A stretch of 64,000 nucleotides of DNA from Blastococcus sp. CPCC 205250 (GCF_019799925.1 NZ_JABGCG010000003.1:434001-498000); one strand, 5' to 3'; shown: positions 51,009 through 59,864, counted from the stretch's first letter. A program made the numbers and translations. The notes: generated by a model not told the origin, from the sequence alone.

Positions 51009-51061
51009 CGACGCGGCCCCCGGCCCTCCTCGGGGGGGGGGGGGGGCTGGGGGCCGCGTCG
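51009..51061. terminator. terminator with a 15-G loop
   Basis: 17-bp stem (51009-51025 with 51045-51061, one G-T pair) between the convergent thioesterase and thiolase genes. The loop includes an uninterrupted run of 15 G (51032-51046), partly reaching into the stem. Such a run is prone to slippage and to sequencing error. Confidence 0.8.
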
Positions 51062-51065
51062 TCCG

Positions 51066-52238
51066 TCAGACGTGGACGAGCACGGAGCCGGACATGCCGC
51101 CCCCGGCGCACATGGTCGCGACGCCGTAGCCGCCGCCGAGCCGGCGCAGGTCGTTGACCAGCGTGGTCAGCATGCGGGCGCCGGATGCGGAGATCGGGTG
51201 GCCGAGGCTGCACCCGCTGCCGTGGACGTTGACCTTGTCCTCGTCGATGCCGAGGAGCTTGCAGGCCGCGACGGGGACGGAGGCGAACGCCTCGTTGATC
51301 TCCCACAGCGCGATGTCGGAGACCGAGAGGCCGGCCTTCTCCAGGACCTTGGGGATGCCGTCGAGGGGGGCCATCCCGGTGCGCCGGGGGTTGGTGCCCG
51401 TCGACGTCCAGGCCCGGACCGTCGCCAGCGCGGTCAGGCCCTCGCTCGCGGCCAGCTCGTCGCTGACGACCGTCAGGGCCGCCGCGGCGTCGTTCACGCC
51501 GCTGGCGTTGCCGGCGGTGATGGAGAAGCCCTCGATCTCCGGGTGCAGCACCTTGAGCGAGGCCAGCTTCTCCAGGGTGGTGTCCCGGCGCGGGTGCTCG
51601 TCGACGGAGAAGTCGACGTAGCTGCCGTCCTTCTGCAGCGCCTTGATCGAGACGATCTCGTCGGCCAGCAGGCCGGCGTCGATGGCCTCGACGGCCCGCT
51701 GGTGGGACCGGAAGGCCCACGCGTCCATGTCCTGCCGGGTCAGCCCGGCCTCCTGCGCGGTGTTCCACCCGACGGTGATGGACATGTCCCGGCTCGGGGC
51801 GTCGGGCGCCTCCGGGGCGATCGGGGGAAACCAGGACTCGACCTGGTCGGCCGTGCCGGGGACCCGCCGGGAGAACATCGGCGACAGCGACGAGGACTGC
51901 ACGCCCCCGGCGACGATCGCGCGGTCCATGCCGGAGCGGATCTGCGCGGCGGCCAGGCCGACGGCGGTGAGGCTGCCGGCGCAGTGCCGGTTCACCGCGA
52001 CCCCGGGGACGTGGTCCAGGCCGGCGGCGACGGCGGCGTACCGGCCGACGGCGGCACCGCCGTAGAGCGACTCGGCCCAGATGACGTCGTCGACCAGCTG
52101 CGGGTCGAGGCCGGCGCGCTCGATGCTCGCCGTCAGGACGGTCTGGGACATGTCCTCGGACGTGGTGTCGGCGAGGGTGCCCTTGCGGGCGGTGCCGATC
52201 GCGGTTCGTACTGCGCTGACGATGACGGCCTCGGGCAT
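51066..52238 (-). CDS. acetyl-CoA acetyltransferase (thiolase)
   Basis: 390 residues. MPEAVIVSAVRTAIGTARKG, nucleophile Cys in NRHCAGSLTAVGLAA, WEINEAFASVPVAACKLLG, GSGCSLGHPISASGAR and second Cys in ATMCAGGGMSGS. Complete thiolase, distinct from the one at 47 kb (NRHCAGS against DRQCGSS). It is like FadA6/steroid- or branched-acyl thiolases. Likely beta-oxidation. ATG, with GAAGGTGCCC upstream. Divergent from the enoyl-CoA hydratase gene. Confidence 0.93.
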   Translation of the reverse strand: MPEAVIVSAVRTAIGTARKGTLADTTSEDMSQTVLTASIERAGLDPQLVDDVIWAESLYGGAAVGRYAAVAAGLDHVPGVAVNRHCAGSLTAVGLAAAQIRSGMDRAIVAGGVQSSSLSPMFSRRVPGTADQVESWFPPIAPEAPDAPSRDMSITVGWNTAQEAGLTRQDMDAWAFRSHQRAVEAIDAGLLADEIVSIKALQKDGSYVDFSVDEHPRRDTTLEKLASLKVLHPEIEGFSITAGNASGVNDAAAALTVVSDELAASEGLTALATVRAWTSTGTNPRRTGMAPLDGIPKVLEKAGLSVSDIALWEINEAFASVPVAACKLLGIDEDKVNVHGSGCSLGHPISASGARMLTTLVNDLRRLGGGYGVATMCAGGGMSGSVLVHV

Positions 52239-52326
52239 GGGCACCTTCGATCGGTACGGAGAGACGGGAACGGGGAGACGCGATCGGGAACGGCCCGGCG
52301 AGCGGGAGGTCACGGGCCCCTCTCGC

Positions 52327-52355
52327 AATGTAGAACGGCTTACGGTAGGTAACAA
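52327..52355 (-). promoter_or_regulatory. thiolase promoter with embedded palindrome
   Basis: Minus-strand TTGTTA (52350-52355) and TACATT (52327-52332) with 17 bases between them, ~90 bases upstream of the thiolase start. The palindrome TTAC-GGTAG-GTAA (52340-52352) lies between and over the -35 box, which is a good position for repression. Similar to the element at 49215. Confidence 0.6.
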
Positions 52356-52428
52356 GGAGGTGTTCCCGGCGGCCGCGCGCCACCCGGGGACGGCCTCCGC
52401 CGCGGCCTGACGACGGGAGTCCGGACAC

Positions 52429-53568
52429 ATGCAGGACAGCGACCCCGCCGCGCCCGGGGAGCTCCCGCCGGGGGTGCCCACGCTGCGCGCCGCCGACCTC
52501 GCCGAGATGCCGCCGCCTCCCCTGGTGCTGGACGGCGCCGGCCGGCCGGTCGAACCGTTGCTGGTCGTCGACGCGAGCGGGTTCGCCACGCTGCCGCCGC
52601 CGGTCCGCCGCCGCGCGGTCACCGCACTGCGGGGCAGCCGGCGCTGCACCGTCGCGGTCGCCTCCGGTGCCGACCGCGTCCCCGGGGAGCTGGCGCAGGC
52701 GGTGGACCTCGGGCTCACCGCCGCCCCGTCCGCCGCGGACGCGCGGACCATCGCCGTCCCCGACGTCGCCGAGGCCCTCGGCACGCTCACCCAGCGGTTC
52801 GCCGACACGCCGGTGGCGGCGCTGACCTACGTCTGGCTGCTCCGGCAGAGCGCCGGGCTGCCGGTGCCCGCGGCGCTCACCGCCGAGTCGGCCGCCTACT
52901 CCACCCTGCTGGCCGGACCGGAGTTCGCCCGCTGGCTGGCCGGCCGGGGCCCCGCCCGCGCCCCTGACGACCGCGCGCACCGCGTGGTGTCCAGCCGGGT
53001 GGGCGACGTCCTGCATGTGAGGCTGGACCGGCCGGCCCGGCGCAACGCCGTCGACGCGGCCATGCGGGACGCGCTGCTGGCGGCACTGGCCCCGGCGGAG
53101 TGGGACGAGAACCTGCTGGTCGAGATCTCCGGGACCGGTCCGGCCTTCTCCGCCGGCGGGGACCTCGACGAGTTCGGGTCGGCGCCGGACCCGGCGCGCG
53201 CGCACGTGATCCGGCTCGGGGCCAGCGTCGCCGAGGCGGTGCACCGCATCCGCGACCGGGTGACCGTGCGCGTGCACGGCACCTGCCTGGGCGCGGGCTT
53301 CGAGCTGCCCTGCTTCGCCGGGCGGGTGCTCGCCGCGCCGGACACCCGGCTCGGGCTGCCGGAGCTCGCGATGGGGCTGATCCCCGGCGCCGGCGGCACG
53401 GTGAGCGTCGTGCGGCGGGCCGGGCGCTGGCGGGCGGCCTGGCTGGGGCTGACCGGCACCCGCGTCGACGCGCGGACCGCACACGCCTGGGGACTGGTCG
53501 ACGAGGTGCTCGACGCGGCGCCGGTGGCCGCCGACGGGGCCGAGCAGTCGGGGTCGGCGGCGCGCTGA
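52429..53568 (+). CDS. enoyl-CoA hydratase/isomerase with N-terminal extension
   Basis: 379 residues. Residues ~180-365 are a crotonase domain: VLHVRLDRPARRNAVDAAM, FSAGGDLDEFG, RVHGTCLGAGFELPCFAG, LGLPELAMGLIPGAGGT. Canonical crotonases are ~260 residues and start with this motif; here ~170 residues precede it. This first part (PPPPLVLDGAGRPVEPLLVVDA, AEALGTLTQRFADTPVAALTYVWLLRQ) looks like a diverged, partial crotonase fold but this is uncertain. Catalytic Glu is in the LGLPEL region. Divergent from the thiolase. Confidence 0.83.
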   Translation: MQDSDPAAPGELPPGVPTLRAADLAEMPPPPLVLDGAGRPVEPLLVVDASGFATLPPPVRRRAVTALRGSRRCTVAVASGADRVPGELAQAVDLGLTAAPSAADARTIAVPDVAEALGTLTQRFADTPVAALTYVWLLRQSAGLPVPAALTAESAAYSTLLAGPEFARWLAGRGPARAPDDRAHRVVSSRVGDVLHVRLDRPARRNAVDAAMRDALLAALAPAEWDENLLVEISGTGPAFSAGGDLDEFGSAPDPARAHVIRLGASVAEAVHRIRDRVTVRVHGTCLGAGFELPCFAGRVLAAPDTRLGLPELAMGLIPGAGGTVSVVRRAGRWRAAWLGLTGTRVDARTAHAWGLVDEVLDAAPVAADGAEQSGSAAR

Positions 53569-53588
53569 GACCTCCCCCGGAGACGACG

Positions 53589-53622
53589 ACGGCGGGACCC
53601 CGGTGCCCCGGGATCCCGCCGT
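53589..53622. terminator. bidirectional terminator
   Basis: ACGGCGGGA and TCCCGCCGT arms enclose an inner CCCGG/CCGGG stem, between the convergent hydratase and FMN-enzyme genes. Confidence 0.8.
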
Positions 53623-53677
53623 ACGGCCCCACTGCAGGCCCCCGCGGCGGAGCTCGCGAGTCGCAATGGGGCCTCCG

Positions 53678-54925
53678 TCAGCGGGGCGAGGGCTTCTCCG
53701 ACTGCGCCACCCGGCCGGAGCTCGTGCCGGGCGCCTCCGCGAGCGGGGCGTGCTCGCCGAGGTGCCGCTCGAACCCGGCCGGGATCACCAGGTCGTCGCG
53801 GGACAGGTCGGCGATCGAGGAGTGGCCCAGGCCGATCATGGCCGAGCCGAGCCCGTCGCGGAGCAGGTCGAGCACGTTCTCCACGCCGGCCTGGCCGTTG
53901 GCGGCGAGGCCCCACAGGTAGGCGCGGCCGATCATCACGGCGCGGGCGCCGAGGGCGAGGGCCTTGGCCACGTCGGAGCCCCGGCGGATGCCGCCGTCGA
54001 GCAGCACCTCGACCTGGTCCCCGACGGCGTCGGCGACGGCCGGCAGGGCCCGGATGGAGGCCGGAGTCCCGTCGAGGTTGTTGCCGCCGTGGTTGGACAC
54101 CGAGATCGCGGTCGCGCCGGCGTCGATGGCGCGCTTGGCGTCGTCCACCCGCATGACGCCCTTGAGCATGAACGGCGCCTCGGGCCACAGGCCCCGCAGC
54201 CAGGCGACGTCCTCCCAGGTCGGCATCGGCGACTGCATCCACTGGCCGTAGGCCTCGAAGAAGGTGGGCGCCTTGTCGCCGGGGTTCGCCACCATGTTCG
54301 GCACCGTCAGGTCGGGGATGGCGCCGGTCTTGGCGAAGTCCCACAGCCAGGCCGGCTTGAGGGCGACCTGCGGGGCGTACCGGCGCATCGCCTCGAAGTT
54401 GACCTTCTCCGGGATGAACGGGCTGCCCCAGTCGCGGCCGTAGGAGAACGACCAGTCCAGCGTGGCGATCAGGCCGGCCGCGCCGGCCCGCTTGGCCCGC
54501 TCGACCTTGGCGGCCATCACGTCGCGGTCACCGACCCAGTACAGCTGGAAGAAGGTCTTCGGGTTGGCCGCGATGACCTCCTCCATCGGCTTGCTGGCCA
54601 TCGACGACAGCCCCATCGCGGTGCCGCGCGCAGCGGCCGCGCGGGCGACGGCGACCTCGCCGTCGGGGTTCACCGCCTGGACCCCGGTCGGGCTGATCAG
54701 CACCGGCAGGGAGACCTCCTGCCCCATCACCGTGGTGGCCATCTGCTTGCTGTTGGCCAGGCCGGCGGTGTGCGGCGCGAACCCGAGCTCGTCGAACGCC
54801 GCCAGGTTGTCGGCGGCGGTCAGGCCCTTCTCCGAGCCGGCCACCAACGCGCCGTAGACGCCCTTGGGCAGCCGGCGCTTGGCTCGGCGCTGCGCTTCCG
54901 CCACGGTCTCGAACCACTTGCCCAC
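53678..54925 (-). CDS. mftD: FMN-dependent alpha-hydroxy acid oxidase family, MftD-like
   Basis: 415 residues. WFETVAEAQRRAKRRLPKGVYG, SLPVLISPTGVQAV, ARGTAMGLSSMASKPMEEV, MLKGVMRVDDAKRAIDAG, ISVSNHGGNNLDGTPASIRA and EVLLDGGIRRGSDVAKALALG are as in pre-mycofactocin synthase MftD (M. tuberculosis Rv0694) as far as I recall. Catalytic His and FMN-binding Arg are in SNHGGNNLDG and GGIRRGSDV. In the classical cluster mftD follows mftA-C; none of these is in this window. GTG at WFETV start fits the family; ATG 54985 is an alternative. It could instead be a lactate-type oxidase paralog. Confidence 0.78.
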   Translation of the reverse strand: MGKWFETVAEAQRRAKRRLPKGVYGALVAGSEKGLTAADNLAAFDELGFAPHTAGLANSKQMATTVMGQEVSLPVLISPTGVQAVNPDGEVAVARAAAARGTAMGLSSMASKPMEEVIAANPKTFFQLYWVGDRDVMAAKVERAKRAGAAGLIATLDWSFSYGRDWGSPFIPEKVNFEAMRRYAPQVALKPAWLWDFAKTGAIPDLTVPNMVANPGDKAPTFFEAYGQWMQSPMPTWEDVAWLRGLWPEAPFMLKGVMRVDDAKRAIDAGATAISVSNHGGNNLDGTPASIRALPAVADAVGDQVEVLLDGGIRRGSDVAKALALGARAVMIGRAYLWGLAANGQAGVENVLDLLRDGLGSAMIGLGHSSIADLSRDDLVIPAGFERHLGEHAPLAEAPGTSSGRVAQSEKPSPR

Positions 54926-55129
54926 AGCAGCACACCCCTCATCGATCGACCCGGCCCCCATCGGCCGGATGGCACTGAGTGCCACGGTAGAGACGCGGGC
55001 GCGTGACGTCCAGCACTCGTCGGCCCCCCGGCCTCCTCCGGGTGGCCGTACCCCGCCGCGCTTGTCCCGAGTCCCGCGGTGTCACTAGCGTCCGAAGCGA
55101 CCCGTGTACCCCGCCGACCCGAGGATGCC

Positions 55130-56359
55130 GTGCCCGAGTCGACCGACTGGGCGGCCAGCGGGGTCCTCGCCCTCACCGGCTGCCCCGACGGCCCTCCCCT
55201 GCTGCCGCCGGGGCGGGCGGCCACCGTGGCCCGCGAGCTGACCGACCGGATCGCCGCCGCCACCGCCGGCACCGCGCACCCCGTGGCGCTCGACGGCGCG
55301 GCGCTGCTCGCCGAGCGGGCGGCGCTGACCGGCGCCCGCCGCGCCGGCCGGGTCTCCGCCGGGGGCAGCTGCCGCCTGCTGCCCACGCGCGACGGCTGGG
55401 CCGCCGTCTCCTGCGCGCGGCCGGGCGACCCGCTGCTGTTCGGGGCGCTGGTCGGGCGGGAGCTCCCCGGCGACCCGTGGCCGGGGATCGAGGCATGGGT
55501 GCGCGCCCACCCCGGCGCCGAGCTCGCCGCCCGGGCCGAGCTGCTGGGCGTCGCCGCCGGTCCCGTGCGGGCGCCCGGCCCCCCTCCTCCCCCGCTCCCC
55601 GCGCACCCCCCGCGGCCGGTCGCGGGCCTGCTCGTCGTGGACTTCAGCGCGCTGTGGGCCGGCCCGCTGGCGGCGTCGCTGCTGGGGCTGGCCGGCGCCC
55701 GAGTCGTCAAGGTGGAGGTGCCCGACCGGCTCGACGGCGCCCGCCGCGGGCACCCGGGGTTCTACCGGCTGCTGCACGCCGGGCACCGGTCGGTGCTGCT
55801 GGACCCGGCCGCGCCGGGCGGCCGGGCGGCCATGGCCGCCCTGGTGGCCGCGGCCGACGTCGTGATCGAGGCCTCGCGGCCCCGGGCCCTGGCGGGCTTC
55901 GGGCTCGACGCCGAGGCCGCGGTCGCGTCGGGCGCGTGCTGGATCTCGCTGACCGCGGCCGGGCGGGCCTCGGGCCGGATCGGCTTCGGCGACGACGTCG
56001 CGGCCGGCGCCGGGCTGGTCGCCCGCGACGCCGAGGGCGACCCGGTGTTCGTCGGCGACGCCCTCGCCGACCCGCTGACCGGCCTCACCGCGGCGACCCT
56101 GGCCATGACCGCCCCCGCCGACGGGTCCGGCGTGCTCTGGGACGTCGCCATGAGCGACGTCGTAGCGGCCACCCTGACCGACGTCGCGCCGGACCCGTCG
56201 CCGGCCGCCCGCCGGCAGGAGAGGCGGTGGGTCCTCGACACCGCCGCAGGCGCCGTCCCCGTGGCCGAGCCGCGCCCGCGCACCGTCGCCGGCTCGGCAC
56301 CCGCCGCCGGGGCGGACACCGCCGCCGTCCTCGCCGAGCTGGGCATCCCCCTCCCGTGA
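55130..56359 (+). CDS. CaiB/BaiF-type CoA transferase with rearranged domain order
   Basis: 409 residues. The CaiB signature normally found at the N-terminus (VDFSALWAGPLAASLLGLAG, RVVKVEVPDRLDGAR, RSVLLDPAAPGG, IEASRPRALAGFGLD) begins only near residue ~170. Before it lies a part (GGSCRLLPTRDGWAAVSCA) that looks like the central small domain, which usually comes after the first half. The C-terminus (VAEPRPRTVAG, ADTAAVLAELG) is normal. So the order seems permuted. Activity on CoA esters is likely. GTG start; its TGA overlaps the next GTG by four bases. Confidence 0.78.
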   Translation: MPESTDWAASGVLALTGCPDGPPLLPPGRAATVARELTDRIAAATAGTAHPVALDGAALLAERAALTGARRAGRVSAGGSCRLLPTRDGWAAVSCARPGDPLLFGALVGRELPGDPWPGIEAWVRAHPGAELAARAELLGVAAGPVRAPGPPPPPLPAHPPRPVAGLLVVDFSALWAGPLAASLLGLAGARVVKVEVPDRLDGARRGHPGFYRLLHAGHRSVLLDPAAPGGRAAMAALVAAADVVIEASRPRALAGFGLDAEAAVASGACWISLTAAGRASGRIGFGDDVAAGAGLVARDAEGDPVFVGDALADPLTGLTAATLAMTAPADGSGVLWDVAMSDVVAATLTDVAPDPSPAARRQERRWVLDTAAGAVPVAEPRPRTVAGSAPAAGADTAAVLAELGIPLP

Positions 56360-57753
56360 GCGGGCTGCTGGTCCGGGACGTCGCCCTGCTCGACGGTGGG
56401 CGGGCCGACGTGCGGGTCGCCGCGGGGCGGGTCGTCGAGGTGGGTCCGGCGCTGGAGCGGGACGCCGAGGAGGTCCTGCCCGGCCGCGGCCGCACCCTGC
56501 TGCCCGGGCTCACCGACGCGCACCTGCACCTGCACGCGATGGCCGCCGCCGCCCGGTCGGTGCCGTGCGGACCACCGGCGGTGCGCGACCCCGGGGGCCT
56601 GCGGCGGGCACTGGCCACGGCGGCACCCGGCGAGGACGGCTGGATCCGGGGCACCGGCTACGCCGAGACCGTGGCCGGCGACCTGGACACCGCCGCGCTG
56701 GACCGGCTGCACGCTCCGCGGCCGGTCCGGGTGCAGCACCGCAGCGGCGCGCTGTGGGTGGTCAACTCCGCGGGCGCCGCGGCGCTGGGGCTGGCCGGCG
56801 CGGGGCACCCCGGCGTCGAGCGCGACGACTCCGGCCGGCCGACCGGCCGGCTGTGGCGCGCCGACGACTGGCTGCGCGACCGGCTCGGCGGGCGCCGGTT
56901 CCCCGACCTCGGCGCGGTCGGCGCGGAGCTCACCCGCCTCGGCATCACGGCGGTCACCGACGCCACCCCCGACCTCGCGCCGGCGGCCGTCACCGCGCTG
57001 GCCGCGGCGCGGCGGGACGGCGTGCTCCCGCAGGCGGTCCACCTGCTGGGCGCCCCCCTCTCCGGCGCGCTGCCCCCGGAGGTCACCGCGGGGCCGGTGA
57101 AGGTGGTGCTGGCCGACTCGGGGCTGCCGGACCTCGACGTGCTGGTCGACCGCGTCCGCGCCGCACACGCCGCCGGCCGGGCGGTGGCCGTCCACGTGGT
57201 CACCCGGGAGGCACTGGCCCTGCTCCTCGCCGCGCTCGACCTGACCGGCGTCCGGCCCGGCGACCGCGTCGAGCACGCCGCGCTGGTCCCGGCCGAGGTG
57301 GTCGGCGACCTGGCGCGCCGCGGCCTGACCGTGGTCACCCAGCCCGGCTTCCTCGCCGACCGCGGCGACGACTACCTGCGCGACGTGCCCGCGGGCGAGC
57401 ACGACGACCTCTACCGGGCCGGCAGCCTGCTGGCCGCGGGCGTGCCGCTGGCGCTCTCCAGCGACGCCCCCCACGGCCCCCTCGACCCCTGGCTGGTCCT
57501 CGCGGCGGCCACCGGCCGCCGGACGCGGTCCGGCGCCGTCGTGGGCGCGGACGAGCGGCTGCGGCCGGCCGCCGCGCTGGCGGGCTACCTCGGCGCCCCG
57601 GACGACCCGGGTGGCCCGCCCCGGCGCGTGGCGGCCGGCGCCCCGGCCGACCTGGTGCTCCTCGACGGCACCCCCGCCGACGTGCTCGACGCCCCGTCGG
57701 CCGGACGGGTGCGGGCCGTCGTCCTCGGTGGCCGGGTGGCACACCGGGCCTGA
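56356..57753 (+). CDS. amidohydrolase family protein (YtcJ-like)
   Basis: 465 residues. LLPGLTDAHLHLHAMAA with the HxH metal motif, VQHRSGALWVVNSAGAAALG, GRPTGRLWRADDWL, VAVHVVTREALALLLA, RVEHAALVP, LSSDAPHGPLDPWLVLAAAT and PADLVLLDG form the pattern of the amidohydrolase-3/YtcJ group. It could hydrolyse an amide or formyl group; substrate unknown. GTG overlaps the stop of the CoA-transferase gene (GTGA), so they act together perhaps on one catabolite. Confidence 0.85.
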   Translation: MSGLLVRDVALLDGGRADVRVAAGRVVEVGPALERDAEEVLPGRGRTLLPGLTDAHLHLHAMAAAARSVPCGPPAVRDPGGLRRALATAAPGEDGWIRGTGYAETVAGDLDTAALDRLHAPRPVRVQHRSGALWVVNSAGAAALGLAGAGHPGVERDDSGRPTGRLWRADDWLRDRLGGRRFPDLGAVGAELTRLGITAVTDATPDLAPAAVTALAAARRDGVLPQAVHLLGAPLSGALPPEVTAGPVKVVLADSGLPDLDVLVDRVRAAHAAGRAVAVHVVTREALALLLAALDLTGVRPGDRVEHAALVPAEVVGDLARRGLTVVTQPGFLADRGDDYLRDVPAGEHDDLYRAGSLLAAGVPLALSSDAPHGPLDPWLVLAAATGRRTRSGAVVGADERLRPAAALAGYLGAPDDPGGPPRRVAAGAPADLVLLDGTPADVLDAPSAGRVRAVVLGGRVAHRA

Positions 57754-57857
57754 CGCGGACGGGGTGGACGTCGACCGGACTGGACGTCGACAGTTCCACA
57801 TGTATCGTCCGATGCCAGGGCCGCGCGGGCGGCGGCGGGCGTCACCGAGGAGGGCTC

Positions 57858-58385
57858 GTGCGCGAGCTGGGACTGGTCCGGCCGGACATGGCGGCCATCG
57901 TCGGGCAGCCGTACGGCATCGCGGTCTCCTATCCGGTGACCGCCTCGGACATCCGGCGCTGGGCCATCGCCGTGTACTACCCGGAGCCACCGCCCGCCGC
58001 CTACCTCGACCCCGACGCCGAGGCGCAGGGGCGGCTCGTGGCCCCGCTGGACATCAGCGTCTTCGCCTGGGCGGCGGCGCGCACCGAGCCCAACGAGAAG
58101 GCGTTCGAGGTCGACCCGAGGTACAAGGCGGTCGGCGCCATGGAGCAGAACCTGGGCGTCCAGCCGCCGGACCTGTTCCGCGCCCTCAACGGCGGCCTGG
58201 TGGTCGACTACACCGGCGTGCGCATCCGGCCGGGCGATGTCGTCCGCTCCGAGACCGTCATCGCGCGGTACCAGGAGAAGGAGAGCCGGCTCGGCGCGAT
58301 GCTCGTGACCGACACGGCGACCACCTGGACGAACCAGGACGGCGAGCGGATCAAGACCGCGACCATGTCCCTCATCCGCTACTGA
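57858..58385 (+). CDS. hot-dog FAS1-like/MaoC N-terminal dehydratase
   Basis: 175 residues. PYGIAVSYPVTASDIRRWAIAVYYPEPPP, FEVDPRYKAVGAMEQNLGVQPPDLFRALNGGLVVDYTGVRIRPGDVV, then TATTWTNQDGERIKTATMSLIRY. This is the N-terminal-type dehydratase partner (FAS1-DH-like, ChsH1/HadA class), which pairs with a MaoC protein to form an enoyl-CoA hydratase. GTG with GGAGGGCTC in front. The MaoC gene follows 28 bases later. Confidence 0.83.
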   Translation: MRELGLVRPDMAAIVGQPYGIAVSYPVTASDIRRWAIAVYYPEPPPAAYLDPDAEAQGRLVAPLDISVFAWAAARTEPNEKAFEVDPRYKAVGAMEQNLGVQPPDLFRALNGGLVVDYTGVRIRPGDVVRSETVIARYQEKESRLGAMLVTDTATTWTNQDGERIKTATMSLIRY

Positions 58386-58413
58386 CCCGCCGATCCGCCG
58401 CAGGGGAGATCCG

Positions 58414-58860
58414 ATGACCGACGTCCAGACCCCGGCCGCGTCCGCCGGGGAGTTCGAGGTGGGGGCGACCGTCCCGCCGTTCGTCCGGACCGCCGGGCTG
58501 CACGCCTGGAACCGCTACGCCGCGGTCAACTACGAGTTCGTCGACATCCACATGGACGACGAGGCCGGCCGGGCCGCGGGCATGCCCGGCGCCTTCGGCA
58601 TGGGCAACCTCATCTGGGCCTGGATGCACTGCGCGGTCGAGCAGTGGGTCGGCGACCGCGGCCGGCTAGAGCACCTCGAGTGCCGCTTCAAGTCCCCGGC
58701 GCTCAAGGGCGACACCATCACGATCACCGGCACGGTCACCGGGCGCAGCACCGCCGACGACGGCGGCGTCCTGCTGGACCTGGAGCTGTGGTCGGAGAAC
58801 CAGACGGGCACGAGGACCGCCCCCGGCTCCGCGCGGGTGCGCCTGCAGCCAGCGGACTGA
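58414..58860 (+). CDS. MaoC-family dehydratase
   Basis: 148 residues, hot-dog fold. YAAVNYEFVDIHMDDEAGRAAGMPGAFGMGNLIWAWMHCAVEQWVG carries the catalytic Asp-His hydratase motif (D-x4-H region in slightly different form). FKSPALKGDTITITGTVTGRS and a closing strand complete the fold. Together with the gene upstream it most likely forms a heteromeric enoyl-CoA hydratase acting on long or bulky acyl-CoA. ATG with AGGGGAGATCC. Confidence 0.86.
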   Translation: MTDVQTPAASAGEFEVGATVPPFVRTAGLHAWNRYAAVNYEFVDIHMDDEAGRAAGMPGAFGMGNLIWAWMHCAVEQWVGDRGRLEHLECRFKSPALKGDTITITGTVTGRSTADDGGVLLDLELWSENQTGTRTAPGSARVRLQPAD

Positions 58861-58870
58861 CCCCCGCCAG

Positions 58871-58902
58871 ACGGCCCCGGAGCGCACCGCGCCCGGGGCC
58901 GT
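58871..58902. terminator. bidirectional terminator
   Basis: 10-bp arms ACGGCCCCGG and CCGGGGCCGT with a 12-base loop between convergent MaoC and SDR genes. Confidence 0.8.
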
Positions 58903-58917
58903 CCGCGTGCCGGGGAC

Positions 58918-59730
58918 CTACCGGAGGAGCGTGCCCAGGTCGACGGGCAGCTGCACGCCGGTGATGTGCCGGGCGTCGTCGGAGGCGAGGAACGCGACCG
59001 CGGCCGCGATGTCCTCCGGCTGGGAGATGGGGTCGGGCAGGGTCTGCATGAAGATCGGGCCCAGGGTCGTCGCGTTCTCGACGATGAGCTCCCCCATGCG
59101 CGCCGGCATCATGCCGGTCATCACGCCGTGCGGGTGCACGGTGTTGACCCGGATGTTGTGCTGCCCGAGCTCGTTGGCCATCGACTTCGCCAGGCCGACG
59201 ACGCCGTGCTTGCTGGCGGCGTAGTGCGCGAGGAACGGCAGCCCGCGGAGCCCCGCGACCGAGCTGGTGATGACGATCGAGCCGCCGGTGCCCTGCTCGA
59301 TGAGCGTCGGCACGGTCGCCTTCATCGTGAGGAAGGTGCCGGTCAGGTTGACCTCGATCGTCTCGCGCCACTGCTCGACCGGGATCTCCCACGACCAGTT
59401 GCCCGAGCAGATGCCGGCGTTGGCGACCACGACGTCGAGGTGGCCGAACTCCGCGACGCCGTCCCGGACCAGCTCCTGCAGGGCGTCGAGGTCCCGGATG
59501 TCGGCCTTGCGGGCGAGGATCCGCCGGTCCTGGGCCTCGACCAGGCGGACGGTCTCGGCGAGGTCCTCCTCGGTCGGGCCCTCGTAGTCCGTCGTCTCGG
59601 CGGAGACGCAGTTGTCCAGGGCGATGATGTCGGCGCCCTCGGAGGCCAGGCGCACGGCCTCGGCCCGGCCCTGGCCGCGAGCGGCGCCGGTGATGAGGGC
59701 GACCTTGCCGGCGAGCCTGTTCGGGGTCAT
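58918..59730 (-). CDS. mycofactocin-coupled type SDR oxidoreductase
   Basis: 270 residues. AGKVALITGAARGQGRAEAVRLASEGADIIALD is followed by an insertion after strand 2 (DNCVSAETTDYEGPTEEDL, AETVRLVEAQDRRILARKADIRD), which is typical of mycofactocin-coupled SDRs that hold NAD tightly and pass electrons to the peptide cofactor. Catalytic Ser, Tyr, Lys are in ITSSVAG and HYAASKHGVVG. HPHGVMTGMM is also typical. Likely an alcohol or hydroxysteroid-type dehydrogenase. ATG with AGGAGCTCCGC upstream. Confidence 0.85.
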   Translation of the reverse strand: MTPNRLAGKVALITGAARGQGRAEAVRLASEGADIIALDNCVSAETTDYEGPTEEDLAETVRLVEAQDRRILARKADIRDLDALQELVRDGVAEFGHLDVVVANAGICSGNWSWEIPVEQWRETIEVNLTGTFLTMKATVPTLIEQGTGGSIVITSSVAGLRGLPFLAHYAASKHGVVGLAKSMANELGQHNIRVNTVHPHGVMTGMMPARMGELIVENATTLGPIFMQTLPDPISQPEDIAAAVAFLASDDARHITGVQLPVDLGTLLR

Positions 59731-59864
59731 GCGGAGCTCCTGTCGTTCAGCGTGGCCGGACGGTCCGGCCGGGGGGCGTGGTGCGGACGGCGCGGCGCCC
59801 GCCCCGGTCCCGTTGCCGGGGTCGGAGCGGGCTCGCAGGTCGTGCGGGGCGGCGGCGTCCGCGC

